Source: Neoroseomonas eburnea
Lineage (GTDB): Bacteria > Pseudomonadota > Alphaproteobacteria > Acetobacterales > Acetobacteraceae
Direction: 5' to 3'
Length of the DNA stretch: 64,000 nucleotides
Assembly: GCF_018129005.1 (NCBI RefSeq)
Contig: NZ_JAAEDL010000011.1
Location: forward strand, 62,001 to 126,000
This document shows, piece after piece, positions 50,596 to 58,539 of this stretch. The stretch's first letter is position 1. Each line of letters starts with the position of its first letter. Made by a program: the position numbers and the translations under genes. Below the pieces are notes generated by a model. The model searched no databases and was not told the origin of the DNA. It saw only the letters and a program-made list of their open reading frames with translations.

Positions 50596-51162
50596 ATGTT
50601 CATCGAGACCGAAGCCACCCCGAACCCCGCCACGCTCAAGTTCCTGCCCGGGCGGGACGTCCTCGGCGACCGCGGCACCGCCGACTTCACCGCGGCGGAG
50701 GAGGCGGCCGGCCGCTCCCCGCTCGCCGAACGCATCTTTCAGGTCGGCAGCGTCGGGCGCGTCTTCCTCGGCAGCGACTTCGTGACCGTGACCAAGACCG
50801 AGGACGCAGAGTGGACGATGCTGCGCCCGCAGGTGCTCGGCGCGATCATGGAGCACTACCTCTCCGGCTTCCCTGTGCTGGAAGGCGCGGCCGAAGGCGA
50901 GCACGGCGAGGATTTCGACGACGCCGACCAGGAGATCGTGGCGCAGATCAAGGAACTGCTCGACACGCGGGTGCGCCCGGCCGTCGCCGGCGATGGCGGC
51001 GACATCGTCTTCCGCGGCTTCCGCGACGGCGTCGTGCGGCTGGTCATGCAGGGCGCCTGTTCGGGCTGCCCCTCCTCCCGCGCCACGCTGAAGCACGGCG
51101 TCGAGAACATGCTGCGGCACTACGTGCCGGAGGTCGTCGCGGTGGAGCAGGTCGACGCCTGA
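50596..51162 (+). CDS. NifU-domain iron-sulfur scaffold/carrier protein (NfuA/Nfu1 type)
   Basis: A 188-residue protein with an N-terminal Nfu-N domain ('MFIETEATPNPATLKFLPGRDVL' in part, residues 1-85) and a C-terminal NifU domain (residues 110-185) whose 'GACSGCPSSRATLKHGVE' CxxC binds the Fe-S cluster. This is the mitochondrial-Nfu1-like arrangement common in alphaproteobacteria, used to deliver 4Fe-4S clusters to client enzymes. Single-gene unit. Confidence 0.96.
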   Translation: MFIETEATPNPATLKFLPGRDVLGDRGTADFTAAEEAAGRSPLAERIFQVGSVGRVFLGSDFVTVTKTEDAEWTMLRPQVLGAIMEHYLSGFPVLEGAAEGEHGEDFDDADQEIVAQIKELLDTRVRPAVAGDGGDIVFRGFRDGVVRLVMQGACSGCPSSRATLKHGVENMLRHYVPEVVAVEQVDA

Positions 51163-51186
51163 CCTGCCCCGCGCGCCGCGCCGCCT

Positions 51187-51534
51187 TCAGGCGGCGCGAC
51201 GGAAGAACAGGCCGAGCACCGTATAGGCACCGACCACGGTGCCGACCGCGCCGAGCACGAAGATCGCCGCGACCACCACCCAGTCGATCGGTCCGCCGAT
51301 ATCGGCGAAGTCCGAATGCGTGATTTCGTGCATGAGCAGCACGCCGCCGACGCCGCCGATCACGCCCAGCGCCTCCGACCACACGAGCCGGCGGGCGACC
51401 AGGCCGCGGTCGCGCACCAGCACATAGACGAAGCCGAGCGTCGCCAGCGCCGCCGCCACCAGGATCACCCAGAGCAGCGGGCCCATCATCTCCTGAAGCA
51501 CGGCGACGAAGGTGCCGATGTCGAGTTCCTTCAT
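51187..51534 (-). CDS. DUF5368-like membrane protein
   Basis: A 115-residue integral membrane protein with three predicted helices: 'GPLLWVILVAAALATLGFVYVL' (in part), 'GVIGGVGGVLLMHEITHSDF' and 'VVAAIFVLGAVGTVVGAYTVLGLF' (in part). It resembles the DUF5368 family as I remember it; this assignment needs a profile search. It is 13 bp downstream of the sulfide:quinone oxidoreductase gene and evidently part of the same operon, so it may help in sulfur oxidation or quinone access (inference). Confidence 0.7.
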   Translation of the reverse strand: MKELDIGTFVAVLQEMMGPLLWVILVAAALATLGFVYVLVRDRGLVARRLVWSEALGVIGGVGGVLLMHEITHSDFADIGGPIDWVVVAAIFVLGAVGTVVGAYTVLGLFFRRAA

Positions 51535-51547
51535 GCTGCGGTCCTTC

Positions 51548-52849
51548 TCACGCCCGGCCCTGGATCATGGCGAGGTAGGTCGGCTTCAGCGCGACCTCCT
51601 TCATGATCCAGGTGATCCACAGTTCCTCGAGCGGCGCGATGACGCCGGGGAAGGAGGGGACCAGATTGTCCTGGTAGTCGAACTCCACCAGCATCGCGCG
51701 GCCGATGCGGGTGATCAGCGGGCAGGAGGTGTAGCCGTCGTAGCGCGCCGCGCTCTGCCGGCCCTCGATGGTGGCGACCAGGTGGTCCACCATGACCGGC
51801 ACCTGCCACTTCACGCTCGCCGCTGTCTTCCCCTTCGGCACGCCGGCGATGTCGCCGACGGCGAAGATCTCGGGGAAGCGGACATGGCGGAGGGAATGGC
51901 GGTCCACCTCGGCCCAGCCTTCGCGGGCCCAGGCGCCGGTCTGCCAGCGCAGCGGGGAATCGCGCACGACGTCCGGCGCGCGCATCGGCGGCACCACGTT
52001 GATGAAATCGTAGCGGAACTCCTTCGGCCCCTCCGCCGTGCGGAAGGTCGCGACCTTGCGGCCGAGGTCGATGGCCGAGAGGTCATGGCCGTAGTTCACC
52101 GCCACGCCGCGGTCCTGGTAGAGCATGCGCACGCGCTCGGCGACGATCGGCACGCTGAACAGCGCGCGCTGCGGCGCGTTGTAGATGAGTTCCGCCTTCC
52201 CGCGATTGCCGCGCCGACGGAGGATGTCGTCGGTGATAAAGGTGTATTTCAGCGGCGCGCCGGCGCATTTCATCTCCGTGGAAGGCCGGCCGAACAGGCC
52301 GATGCCGCCGCGGTCGGCGAAGGCGGACATGGCGCGCCAGGTGGCCTCGGCCTGCGCCGGCCCGGCATAGACCGAGCCGAGCCCGTCCTGGCCGATGCGT
52401 GCGGTGTCCATGCCCTCGATGGCATCGAAGTCGAGCGAGAGCCCGGTGGCGAGCACCAGGAAGTCGTAGGGTACCCGGCGGCCGGCATCGGTGGTCACGG
52501 TCTTGGCCCCGGGGTCGATCTCGGCGGCCCGCTCCTCCACCCATCGCACGCCGCGCGGGACGTAGTCCGCGGTGCGGCCGACCGTGTAGGCGGGGTCCTT
52601 GAGCCCCGCCGCCACCAGGGTGAAGCCCGGCTGGTAGAAATGCGCCTGGCGCCGGTCGAGCATCGTGATCTCGGCACCATCGAGCCGCTGCGCGAGGCGT
52701 GCGGCAGCCGCGAGCCCGGCGGCGCCGGCGCCGGCGATGACGATGCGCGCCCGTGTCGCAACCGCCGCCTGCGGCTGCGGCGGTGCCATTGCGGCCGCCG
52801 CGGCCGCCAGCACGGCGGCACGCCGGGTGAAGGCAGGGATCTTCGCCAT
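51548..52849 (-). CDS. Sulfide:quinone oxidoreductase, type II (SQOR-like)
   Basis: A 433-residue flavoprotein that oxidises sulfide and passes electrons to quinone. FAD motif 'RIVIAGAGAAGLAAAARLAQR' in part at residues 35-55; redox Cys195 in 'EMKCAGAPLKYTF' and Cys376 in 'GYTSCPLITRIG', with 'EFDYQDNLVPSFPG' after it, all as in human-type SQOR. The third Cys of type I enzymes is absent. A twin-Arg-like signal (FTRRAAVLAAAAAAMA) suggests export. The start is the ATG after a GGAGGA site. A promoter with two palindromes lies upstream. Confidence 0.92.
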   Translation of the reverse strand: MAKIPAFTRRAAVLAAAAAAMAPPQPQAAVATRARIVIAGAGAAGLAAAARLAQRLDGAEITMLDRRQAHFYQPGFTLVAAGLKDPAYTVGRTADYVPRGVRWVEERAAEIDPGAKTVTTDAGRRVPYDFLVLATGLSLDFDAIEGMDTARIGQDGLGSVYAGPAQAEATWRAMSAFADRGGIGLFGRPSTEMKCAGAPLKYTFITDDILRRRGNRGKAELIYNAPQRALFSVPIVAERVRMLYQDRGVAVNYGHDLSAIDLGRKVATFRTAEGPKEFRYDFINVVPPMRAPDVVRDSPLRWQTGAWAREGWAEVDRHSLRHVRFPEIFAVGDIAGVPKGKTAASVKWQVPVMVDHLVATIEGRQSAARYDGYTSCPLITRIGRAMLVEFDYQDNLVPSFPGVIAPLEELWITWIMKEVALKPTYLAMIQGRA

Positions 52850-52905
52850 CCTGGTGGGTCCTCCCGATGAATGCATGGCCGAGGCTCGGTCGCGTCACTT
52901 TGATG

Positions 52906-52950
52906 TAACGTAAGATTTGCGTTATATCTTCATAGACGAATATATTGCAA
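52906..52950 (-). promoter_or_regulatory. Promoter and two operator-like palindromes for the sulfide oxidation genes
   Basis: On the minus strand TTGCAA (52945-52950), 18-bp spacer and TATAAC (52921-52926) form a good sigma-70-type promoter. The spacer is filled by the inverted repeat ATATCTTC-N6-GAATATAT (52924-52945). A second palindrome TAACGTAAGATTTGCGTTA (52906-52924) covers the -10 and start region. The ATTC/GAAT-type arms recall sites of ArsR-family sulfide sensors (BigR/SqrR). The patch is strikingly AT-rich for this DNA. Confidence 0.65.
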
Positions 52951-53137
52951 GCCACGCTCCGAAAGGCGGCTCGCGCCGCCGCCGTGACGGAGCCGGCACC
53001 GTGCCCGCCAGCCGTCCCGAGGCATCATTTCCGGCGTCGATGGCCGCCATTCCTCTGCCGCCCTGGTGTTTCCCGGCCGATCGTCCATATCGCCCGGTGA
53101 CGCTATCCTCCTCATCCTCTTCCGCAGGATCCCCGAC

Positions 53138-53746
53138 ATGGACGTGAACATGGCCCACGAGACGATCGACGAGCGCGCCCTCGACCAGCTCTTTCGCGAG
53201 GCTCGGACGCACAACAAGTGGCAGGACCGGCCGGTGCCGGAGGCCAAGCTGCGCGAGATGTACGACCTGCTGAAGATGGCGCCGACCTCGGCCAACGCCT
53301 CTCCGGCGCGCTTCGTCTTCGTGCGCACGCCGGAAGGCAAGGCGAAGCTGAAGCCCGCCCTGTCGGCCGGCAACCTCGAGAAGACGATGACCGCGCCGGT
53401 CACCGTCATCGTCGCCCACGACCTGCATTTCTACGACAAGCTGCCGGTGCTCTTCCCGCACGCCCCGGATGCGAAGAACTGGTTCACCGGCTCGGCCTCC
53501 TTCGCCGAGCAGACCGCCTTCCGCAACGGCTCGCTGCAGGGCGCCTACCTCATCCTCGCGGCGCGCGCGGTCGGCCTCGATGCCGGGCCGATGAGCGGCT
53601 TCGACGCCGCCAAGGTGGACGAGGCCTTCTTCGCCGGCACGAACTGGAAGACGAACTTCCTGGTCAACCTCGGCTACGGCGACCCGGAGGGCCTGTTCGC
53701 GCGCAATCCCCGCCTCGACTTCGAGGAAGCGGCGCGCTTCGAGTGA
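53138..53746 (+). CDS. Nitroreductase-family protein, RutE/malonic semialdehyde reductase-like
   Basis: A 202-residue FMN-dependent oxidoreductase. '[47 protein letters not shown]' (residues 16-62) is the typical FMN-binding start of the RutE/YdfN group, with '[27 protein letters not shown]' later (residues 131-157). In uracil catabolism RutE reduces malonic semialdehyde, but no other rut gene is present, so the role may differ. The start has an AGGA site; ATG at 53150 is an alternative. Confidence 0.9.
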   Translation: MDVNMAHETIDERALDQLFREARTHNKWQDRPVPEAKLREMYDLLKMAPTSANASPARFVFVRTPEGKAKLKPALSAGNLEKTMTAPVTVIVAHDLHFYDKLPVLFPHAPDAKNWFTGSASFAEQTAFRNGSLQGAYLILAARAVGLDAGPMSGFDAAKVDEAFFAGTNWKTNFLVNLGYGDPEGLFARNPRLDFEEAARFE

Positions 53747-53752
53747 AGCGGA

Positions 53753-53779
53753 CGGGGGGCGCCGGAGCGGAGCCCCCCG
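53753..53779 (+). terminator. GC hairpin after the nitroreductase gene
   Basis: CGGGGGGC/GCCCCCCG, 8-bp stem with an 11-nt loop, 7 bp after the stop codon; followed by GAAATG rather than a T run. Similar hairpins follow other genes in this window. Confidence 0.55.
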
Positions 53780-53872
53780 AAATGCTTCAGGGCATGGCCG
53801 GGGCGGGTCTGGACTCCGGACCGCCGCAACCGGATATGCTGCAGCACAGGCCGCAGCATCGGTGACCGGACC

Positions 53873-54739
53873 ATGCCTCGCTCCCTATTCGCCTCCATCG
53901 CGATCGCAGCCCTCGCCGCCGCGCCGGGGCTCGCCCAGGCACAGAAATCCGGCGAGGACAGCCGGCCGGCGGTGATGTCCTTCGGCGCCGGGGGCCTCGG
54001 CACCGACGGTGCCGCGGCGATCGGCGCCGGTCTGCGCATCTTTCCCGCAGCCGGCGCCACGCCGGCACCGATGCCGGTGCCGAGCGTCACCCCGAGCCCG
54101 CCGCCACTGCCGCCGAGCGCGGCGCTGCCGGGCGGCAAGCCCGCCCCTGCCGGCGCGGCACCCGTCGCCGGCGCCGGCAAGCCCTCGCCGCTGGCGCCGA
54201 CCGGGACCGCCGCGCTGCGCAGCCCGACCGCCTTCACCCCCACCGCCGCCGTGACGGCGCGCGTCCGGCAGGAGGTGCTCGCCGCCGCCCTCCCGACCAG
54301 CCCCAACCCGGCCGGGCTGCGCGCGGCGGTGCAATCCGGCGCGCCCTGGCAGGAATTCGACCGGCTGCTCATGCAGCACGGCTACGACCCGCGCGACCTC
54401 GCGGACGTGGTGGGCGCCTTCTACCTGATCACCTGGGAGGTCGCGACCGGCGGCGACGCCACGACGCAACCCGCCGGCATCGCCGCAGTGCGCGGCCAGG
54501 TTCGGCAGATGCTGGCATCCGCGCCGAACCTCGCACGCATGAGTGAGGCCGAACGCCAGGCGACGGCCGAAACCCTCGCCTTCCATGCCATGGCCATCGC
54601 TGCCCGCCACCGGGACCTGCACAACGCCGGCGCCGACCTCGTCGCCTACCGCGCGGAGGTCGCGCAGGCGGTGGGGCAGTTCCAGGGCATCGACCTGCGG
54701 CGGTTCACCCTCACGGCGAGCGGGTTCCAGCAGCGGTAG
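53873..54739 (+). CDS. Secreted protein with Pro-rich linker and helical C-terminal domain
   Basis: A 288-residue protein: signal peptide (MPRSLFASIAIAALAAAPGLAQA in part, cleavage near AQA-QK), a Pro/Ala/Gly-rich linker (residues 55-120) and a helical C-terminal domain from 'FTPTAAVTARVRQEVLAAAL' containing 'LLMQHGYDPRDLADVVGAFYLITWEVATGGD' in part. The latter resembles the DUF6683-type domain as I recall it; a profile search would decide. No catalytic motif is seen. It is isolated between hairpin repeats. Confidence 0.75.
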   Translation: MPRSLFASIAIAALAAAPGLAQAQKSGEDSRPAVMSFGAGGLGTDGAAAIGAGLRIFPAAGATPAPMPVPSVTPSPPPLPPSAALPGGKPAPAGAAPVAGAGKPSPLAPTGTAALRSPTAFTPTAAVTARVRQEVLAAALPTSPNPAGLRAAVQSGAPWQEFDRLLMQHGYDPRDLADVVGAFYLITWEVATGGDATTQPAGIAAVRGQVRQMLASAPNLARMSEAERQATAETLAFHAMAIAARHRDLHNAGADLVAYRAEVAQAVGQFQGIDLRRFTLTASGFQQR

Positions 54740-54764
54740 CTGGATGGCGCGGGGCGCGAGTTGA

Positions 54765-54852
54765 CGGGGGGGGGGCTTCGCCCCCCCGGGCTCCCCCAGC
54801 AGGGGACACGGTCCCTTGCACCCGCGGCAACCTGAGGCATCGGCTTCCAAGG
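54765..54852 (-). repeat. Double-hairpin module (leftward), near-copy of 12751-12836
   Basis: Hairpin 2 is GGGGGGGGC/GCCCCCCCC (loop TTC). Hairpin 1 is CAGGGGAC/GTCCCTTG (54800-54807 with 54811-54818). Then TGCACCCGCGG and CTTCCAAGG, as in the earlier copy. It begins 26 bp after the secreted-protein stop. The rest of the gap to 55024 shows no supportable gene. Confidence 0.8.
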
Positions 54853-55024
54853 CGTTTCGTTCACAGCAGGTGCCAACGCCGGCGCGATGCACCGGCGATG
54901 GAACTCCCGGCGGCATCGGCGTGCAGGGTCGGTGTGGCGGCTGCGAACGAAGCGAGGACCGCACCGCGTCGGACGGAAGCCCGGCCGGGATGGGATCGGA
55001 ACCCTTCTCCGGCATGACGGCCGA

Positions 55025-55960
55025 TCAACCGGTGCTCCGCCGATAGGCGAGGATGGCCGCGGCGAGATCCTCGCCCGCCCAGCCGACCGACTTGAACACG
55101 GTGATGTCCTCCGCCGAGCCTCGGCCCGGATGCGTGCCGCGGCAGAGATCCGCAAGTTCCGCCGCGACCTGCCCTTCCCCGATCGCGCCTTCGGCGATGG
55201 CCTGGACGATGTCCCCGGCCTCGGCCAACGCGCCGGCGCGCGTATCCACCACCAGCGTCGCGCGCGCGAGCAGCGCGCCGTCGGCCTCCCGCATGTCGCG
55301 GCGATAGGCGCCGACCAGGTCGACATGCGTGCCTGGCCGCACCTCCGCCCCGCGCACCAGCGGCGCGGTGGAGAGCGTGGCGGCGGCAACGATGTCGGCC
55401 CCGGCAGGGTCGGGGCGATCGACGGCGCGGGCGGGCAGCCCCTCCTGCCCCAGCGCGGCGGCGAGACGCGCGGCATTGGCCGCGGTCGGCGACCAGATGG
55501 CGATGTCGGTGATCGGGAAGCGCGCGGCATATCCTTCTGCCAGCGCCCGCGCGACCTTGCCGCTGCCCAGCAGGAGCAGGCGGGCGCTGTCCGGCCGCGC
55601 CAGGTATCGCGCGGCCAGCAGGCTCGCAGCGGCGGTGCGCCGGTCGGTCAACTCGCCGCCGTCCAGCAGGGCGAGCGGCGCACCGGTCGCGGCATCCGAA
55701 AGCAGGTAGGCGGCATGCACGGCCGGCTCCCCGCGTGCCGCATTCCCGGGCGCCACGTGCACGATCTTGACGCCGGTGTGCCCGCCGGCGCGCCAGGCCG
55801 GCATCAGCAGCAGCGTGTTCTCCGCTCCGCCGGTGCCCGGCATGACGTGGCGATGGCGCAATGGCGCCTCGCAGCCCTCGCGGAACATCCCGGCCAGCGC
55901 CTCGATCAGCCCGTCCCACGGCAGGGCGGCGCGGATCGCATCCCGGTCAAGCTGCAGCAT
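55025..55960 (-). CDS. Ornithine cyclodeaminase/mu-crystallin family protein
   Basis: A 311-residue NAD(P)-binding protein. The substrate half has 'RHRHVMPGTGGAENTLLLMPAW' in part and 'GVKIVHVAPGNAARG'. The dinucleotide-binding 'LLLLGSGKVARALAEGYAARF' in part is followed by 'GTHVDLVGAYRRDMREAD' and 'DITVFKSVGWAGEDLAAA'. Members deaminate ornithine to proline or reduce cyclic ketimines; which applies is unclear. It is divergent from an amino-acid ABC transporter, consistent with amino-acid catabolism. Confidence 0.92.
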   Translation of the reverse strand: MLQLDRDAIRAALPWDGLIEALAGMFREGCEAPLRHRHVMPGTGGAENTLLLMPAWRAGGHTGVKIVHVAPGNAARGEPAVHAAYLLSDAATGAPLALLDGGELTDRRTAAASLLAARYLARPDSARLLLLGSGKVARALAEGYAARFPITDIAIWSPTAANAARLAAALGQEGLPARAVDRPDPAGADIVAAATLSTAPLVRGAEVRPGTHVDLVGAYRRDMREADGALLARATLVVDTRAGALAEAGDIVQAIAEGAIGEGQVAAELADLCRGTHPGRGSAEDITVFKSVGWAGEDLAAAILAYRRSTG

Positions 55961-56185
55961 GCATCGAATCCCTGTTCGGCAACGCCCATCCCGGGGGGCG
56001 GCGCGAGCGGGCAGGTTTGCCCCCGCGGCCCGCGGTTTGCTAGGCCCCCTCCCCCCGAGGGTCCGGGGCGTCGTGAGGGGGATGTCTTGCGCGTTGATCC
56101 GCGCCCTTCCGTGGCGCAGCATGGCCGCCTGGGAGTACCGGTCCCGCCGGACCTGGTGGGCGGGATATGTATGGGGAGAAGTTCC

Positions 56186-57238
56186 GTGAAACAGCCTGTT
56201 CGGCCGACCGTCCTGCGCAGCCTTGCCGCGGCCCTGCTTGCGATGGCGGTTTCGTTGCCGGCCACGGCGCAGCAGCAGCCTGCCGCGCCGGCCTCGGTAA
56301 CGCTCGATGCCATCCGGGCACGCGGCACGCTGATCTGCGGCGTGAATACCGGGCTCGCCGGCTTCGCCCAGCCCGACAGCCAGGGCGTGTGGCGCGGCTT
56401 CGACGTGGACTATTGCCGCGCGGTCGCGATCGCACTGTTCAACGACCCGGACAAGGTCCGCTTCGTGCCGACCACCGCGCAGAACCGCTTCACCGCGCTG
56501 CAGTCGGGCGAGGTCGACATCCTGTCGCGCAACACCACCTGGACGCTGTCGCGCGACACCTCGCTCGGCTTCGACTTCGCCGGCATCACCTTCTACGACG
56601 GCCAGGGCTTCATGGTGAAGGCGAGCCTCGGCGTACGCAGCGCACGCGAGCTCGACGGCGCCACCATCTGCGTGCAGCCGGGCACGACCACCGAGCAGAA
56701 CCTGACCGACTGGGCGCGCGCCGCGCGCATCCGCTTCCAGCCGGTGGTGATCGAGCGGCTCGAGGAGGTGGTGAACGCCTACCTCTCCGGGCGTTGCGAT
56801 GCCTTCACGACGGACGTCTCCGGTCTCGCCGCGACGCGCGCCGTGCAGCCTCGCCCGGCCGAGCACGTCATCCTGCCCGACGTCATCAGCAAGGAGCCGC
56901 TCGGCCCGCTGGTGCGCCACGGCGATCAGCGCTTCTCCGATCTCGTGCGCTGGATCCATTTCGGCCTGCTGACCGCCGAGGAATTCGGCCTGACCAGCCA
57001 GACCATCGGCCAGGCGGCCGGCGACGCGCGGCCGGACGTGCAGCGCCTGATCGGGCGGAGCGGCGACCTCGGGCGCATGCTCGGCGTGGACAATGCCTTC
57101 ATGGTGAACGTGGTGACGCGCCTCGGGAACTACGGGCAGATCTTCGAACGCAACCTGACGCCGATCGGCATCCAGCGTGGCCCGAACGCGCTGTGGACGA
57201 CGCCGGGCGGGCTGCAGTACGCGCCGCCCTTCCGCTGA
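56186..57238 (+). CDS. aapJ: General L-amino acid ABC transporter, periplasmic binding protein
   Basis: A 350-residue receptor of the AapJ type. Signal peptide to 'SLPATAQQQ', then 'GTLICGVNTGLAGFAQPDSQG', 'WRGFDVDYCRAVAIALF', 'LQSGEVDILSRNTTWT', 'FYDGQGFMVKASLG', 'ICVQPGTTTEQNLTDW', 'DAFTTDVSGLAATRA' and 'NYGQIFERNLTP', all as in Rhizobium AapJ. I prefer the GTG at 56186 with a GGGGAG site 7 nt upstream; ATG at 56171 is the alternative. First gene of aapJQMP. Confidence 0.95.
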   Translation: MKQPVRPTVLRSLAAALLAMAVSLPATAQQQPAAPASVTLDAIRARGTLICGVNTGLAGFAQPDSQGVWRGFDVDYCRAVAIALFNDPDKVRFVPTTAQNRFTALQSGEVDILSRNTTWTLSRDTSLGFDFAGITFYDGQGFMVKASLGVRSARELDGATICVQPGTTTEQNLTDWARAARIRFQPVVIERLEEVVNAYLSGRCDAFTTDVSGLAATRAVQPRPAEHVILPDVISKEPLGPLVRHGDQRFSDLVRWIHFGLLTAEEFGLTSQTIGQAAGDARPDVQRLIGRSGDLGRMLGVDNAFMVNVVTRLGNYGQIFERNLTPIGIQRGPNALWTTPGGLQYAPPFR

Positions 57239-57247
57239 GCGATCATT

Positions 57248-57277
57248 CGCGGGGCGGGGATCATCCCCAGCCCCGCG
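57248..57277 (+). other. Stem-loop between aapJ and aapQ
   Basis: CGCGGGGC/GCCCCGCG outer stem plus GGGGA/TCCCC inner stem with a TCA loop and one bulged A, 9 bp after the aapJ stop. Stem-loops at this position in ABC import operons often protect or partly terminate the message so that the binding protein is made in excess over the permeases. Confidence 0.6.
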
Positions 57278-57326
57278 GCATTTCCCCGCCCCCCGGCGGG
57301 CAACAAGACAGGTGAGGCTAGAGAAC

Positions 57327-58529
57327 ATGTCTGACGCGACCGTGGATCCACGCTTCCGGCGAAAGCCGCCAAAACGGCCATTGCGGCTGTCCTGGGCGGA
57401 TGAGCGCGTGCGCGGCATCGTCTGGCAGCTCGTCGTCGTCGGCATCGTCGGCTCGATCATCTATTGGCTGTGGTCGAACACCGTCCACAACCTCGAAGTG
57501 CGCCGCATCGCGACCGGCTTCGGCTTCCTCGGCCGGGAGGCGGGGCTGCCGATCGCCGAGCACCTCATCCCCTACGACCCGACCGACACCTACCTGCGGG
57601 CGCTGACCGTCGGCGTGCTCAACACGCTGAAGGTCGCCGTGGTCGGCATCGTGCTGGCGACCATCCTGGGGACCGCGATCGGCATCGCGCGCCTGTCGAA
57701 GAACTTCCTCGTCGCCAAGATCGCGGCCTTCTACGTCGAGGTGATCCGCGACCTGCCGCTGCTGCTGCAACTGCTGTTCTGGTACACGATCATGCAGGGC
57801 CTGCCGGGTCCGCGGCAGGCACTGAAGCCGCTGGACGGCGTGTTCCTGTCCAACCGCGGGTTCCGGCTGCCGGCGCTGGTCTGGGAAGGGGCGCACACGG
57901 CCGCCGTGCTGGCCTGCCTGGCCGGCATCGTCGCCACCTGGCTCTATGCGCGCTCGGCGCGCGCCAAGCAGATGGCGGACGGGCAGCCGCGCCGGGTCTG
58001 GCCAGCGGCGATCGCGCTGATCATCGGCCTGCCGCTGCTGGTGTGGCAGGCGATGGGCGCGCCCTGGGCGATCGACTGGCCGGCGCTGCGCGGGTTCAAC
58101 TTCCAGGGCGGCATGAGCATGAGCCCGGAATACGCCGCGCTGCTGATCGGCCTTGTCACCTACACCGCCGGCTTCATCGCGGAGGTGGTGCGCGCCGGCA
58201 TCCTCTCGGTGAGCCAGGGGCAATGGGAGGCGGCGCAGGCGCTCGGCCTGCGTCACGGGCCCGTGCTGCGGCTGATCGTGCTGCCGCAGGCGTTGCGCGT
58301 GATCATCCCGCCGATGACGTCCAACTACCTGAACCTGACGAAGAACTCCTCCCTGGCGGTCGCCATCGGCTACCAGGACATCGTCAGCATCGCGAACACC
58401 ACGCTGAACCAGACCGGCCAGGCGATCGAGGGCATCGCCATCATCATGCTGGTCTACCTGACCATCAGCCTGTCCATCAGCCTCTTCATGAACTGGTACA
58501 ATGCCAAGATAGCCTTGGTGGAACGGTGA
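57327..58529 (+). CDS. aapQ: General L-amino acid ABC transporter permease
   Basis: A 400-residue inner-membrane permease, long as usual for AapQ because of an insertion between helices. After the first helix (residues 33-50) come 'GFGFLGREAGLPIAEHLIPY', 'NTLKVAVVGIVLATILGTAIGIARLS' in part, 'EVIRDLPLLLQLLFWY' and the EAA loop 'QWEAAQALGLRHGPVLRLIVLPQALRVIIPP' (residues 290-330). Starts 88 bp after aapJ, leaving room for the stem-loop. Confidence 0.96.
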   Translation: MSDATVDPRFRRKPPKRPLRLSWADERVRGIVWQLVVVGIVGSIIYWLWSNTVHNLEVRRIATGFGFLGREAGLPIAEHLIPYDPTDTYLRALTVGVLNTLKVAVVGIVLATILGTAIGIARLSKNFLVAKIAAFYVEVIRDLPLLLQLLFWYTIMQGLPGPRQALKPLDGVFLSNRGFRLPALVWEGAHTAAVLACLAGIVATWLYARSARAKQMADGQPRRVWPAAIALIIGLPLLVWQAMGAPWAIDWPALRGFNFQGGMSMSPEYAALLIGLVTYTAGFIAEVVRAGILSVSQGQWEAAQALGLRHGPVLRLIVLPQALRVIIPPMTSNYLNLTKNSSLAVAIGYQDIVSIANTTLNQTGQAIEGIAIIMLVYLTISLSISLFMNWYNAKIALVER

Positions 58530-58539
58530 GGGCCCGGCC

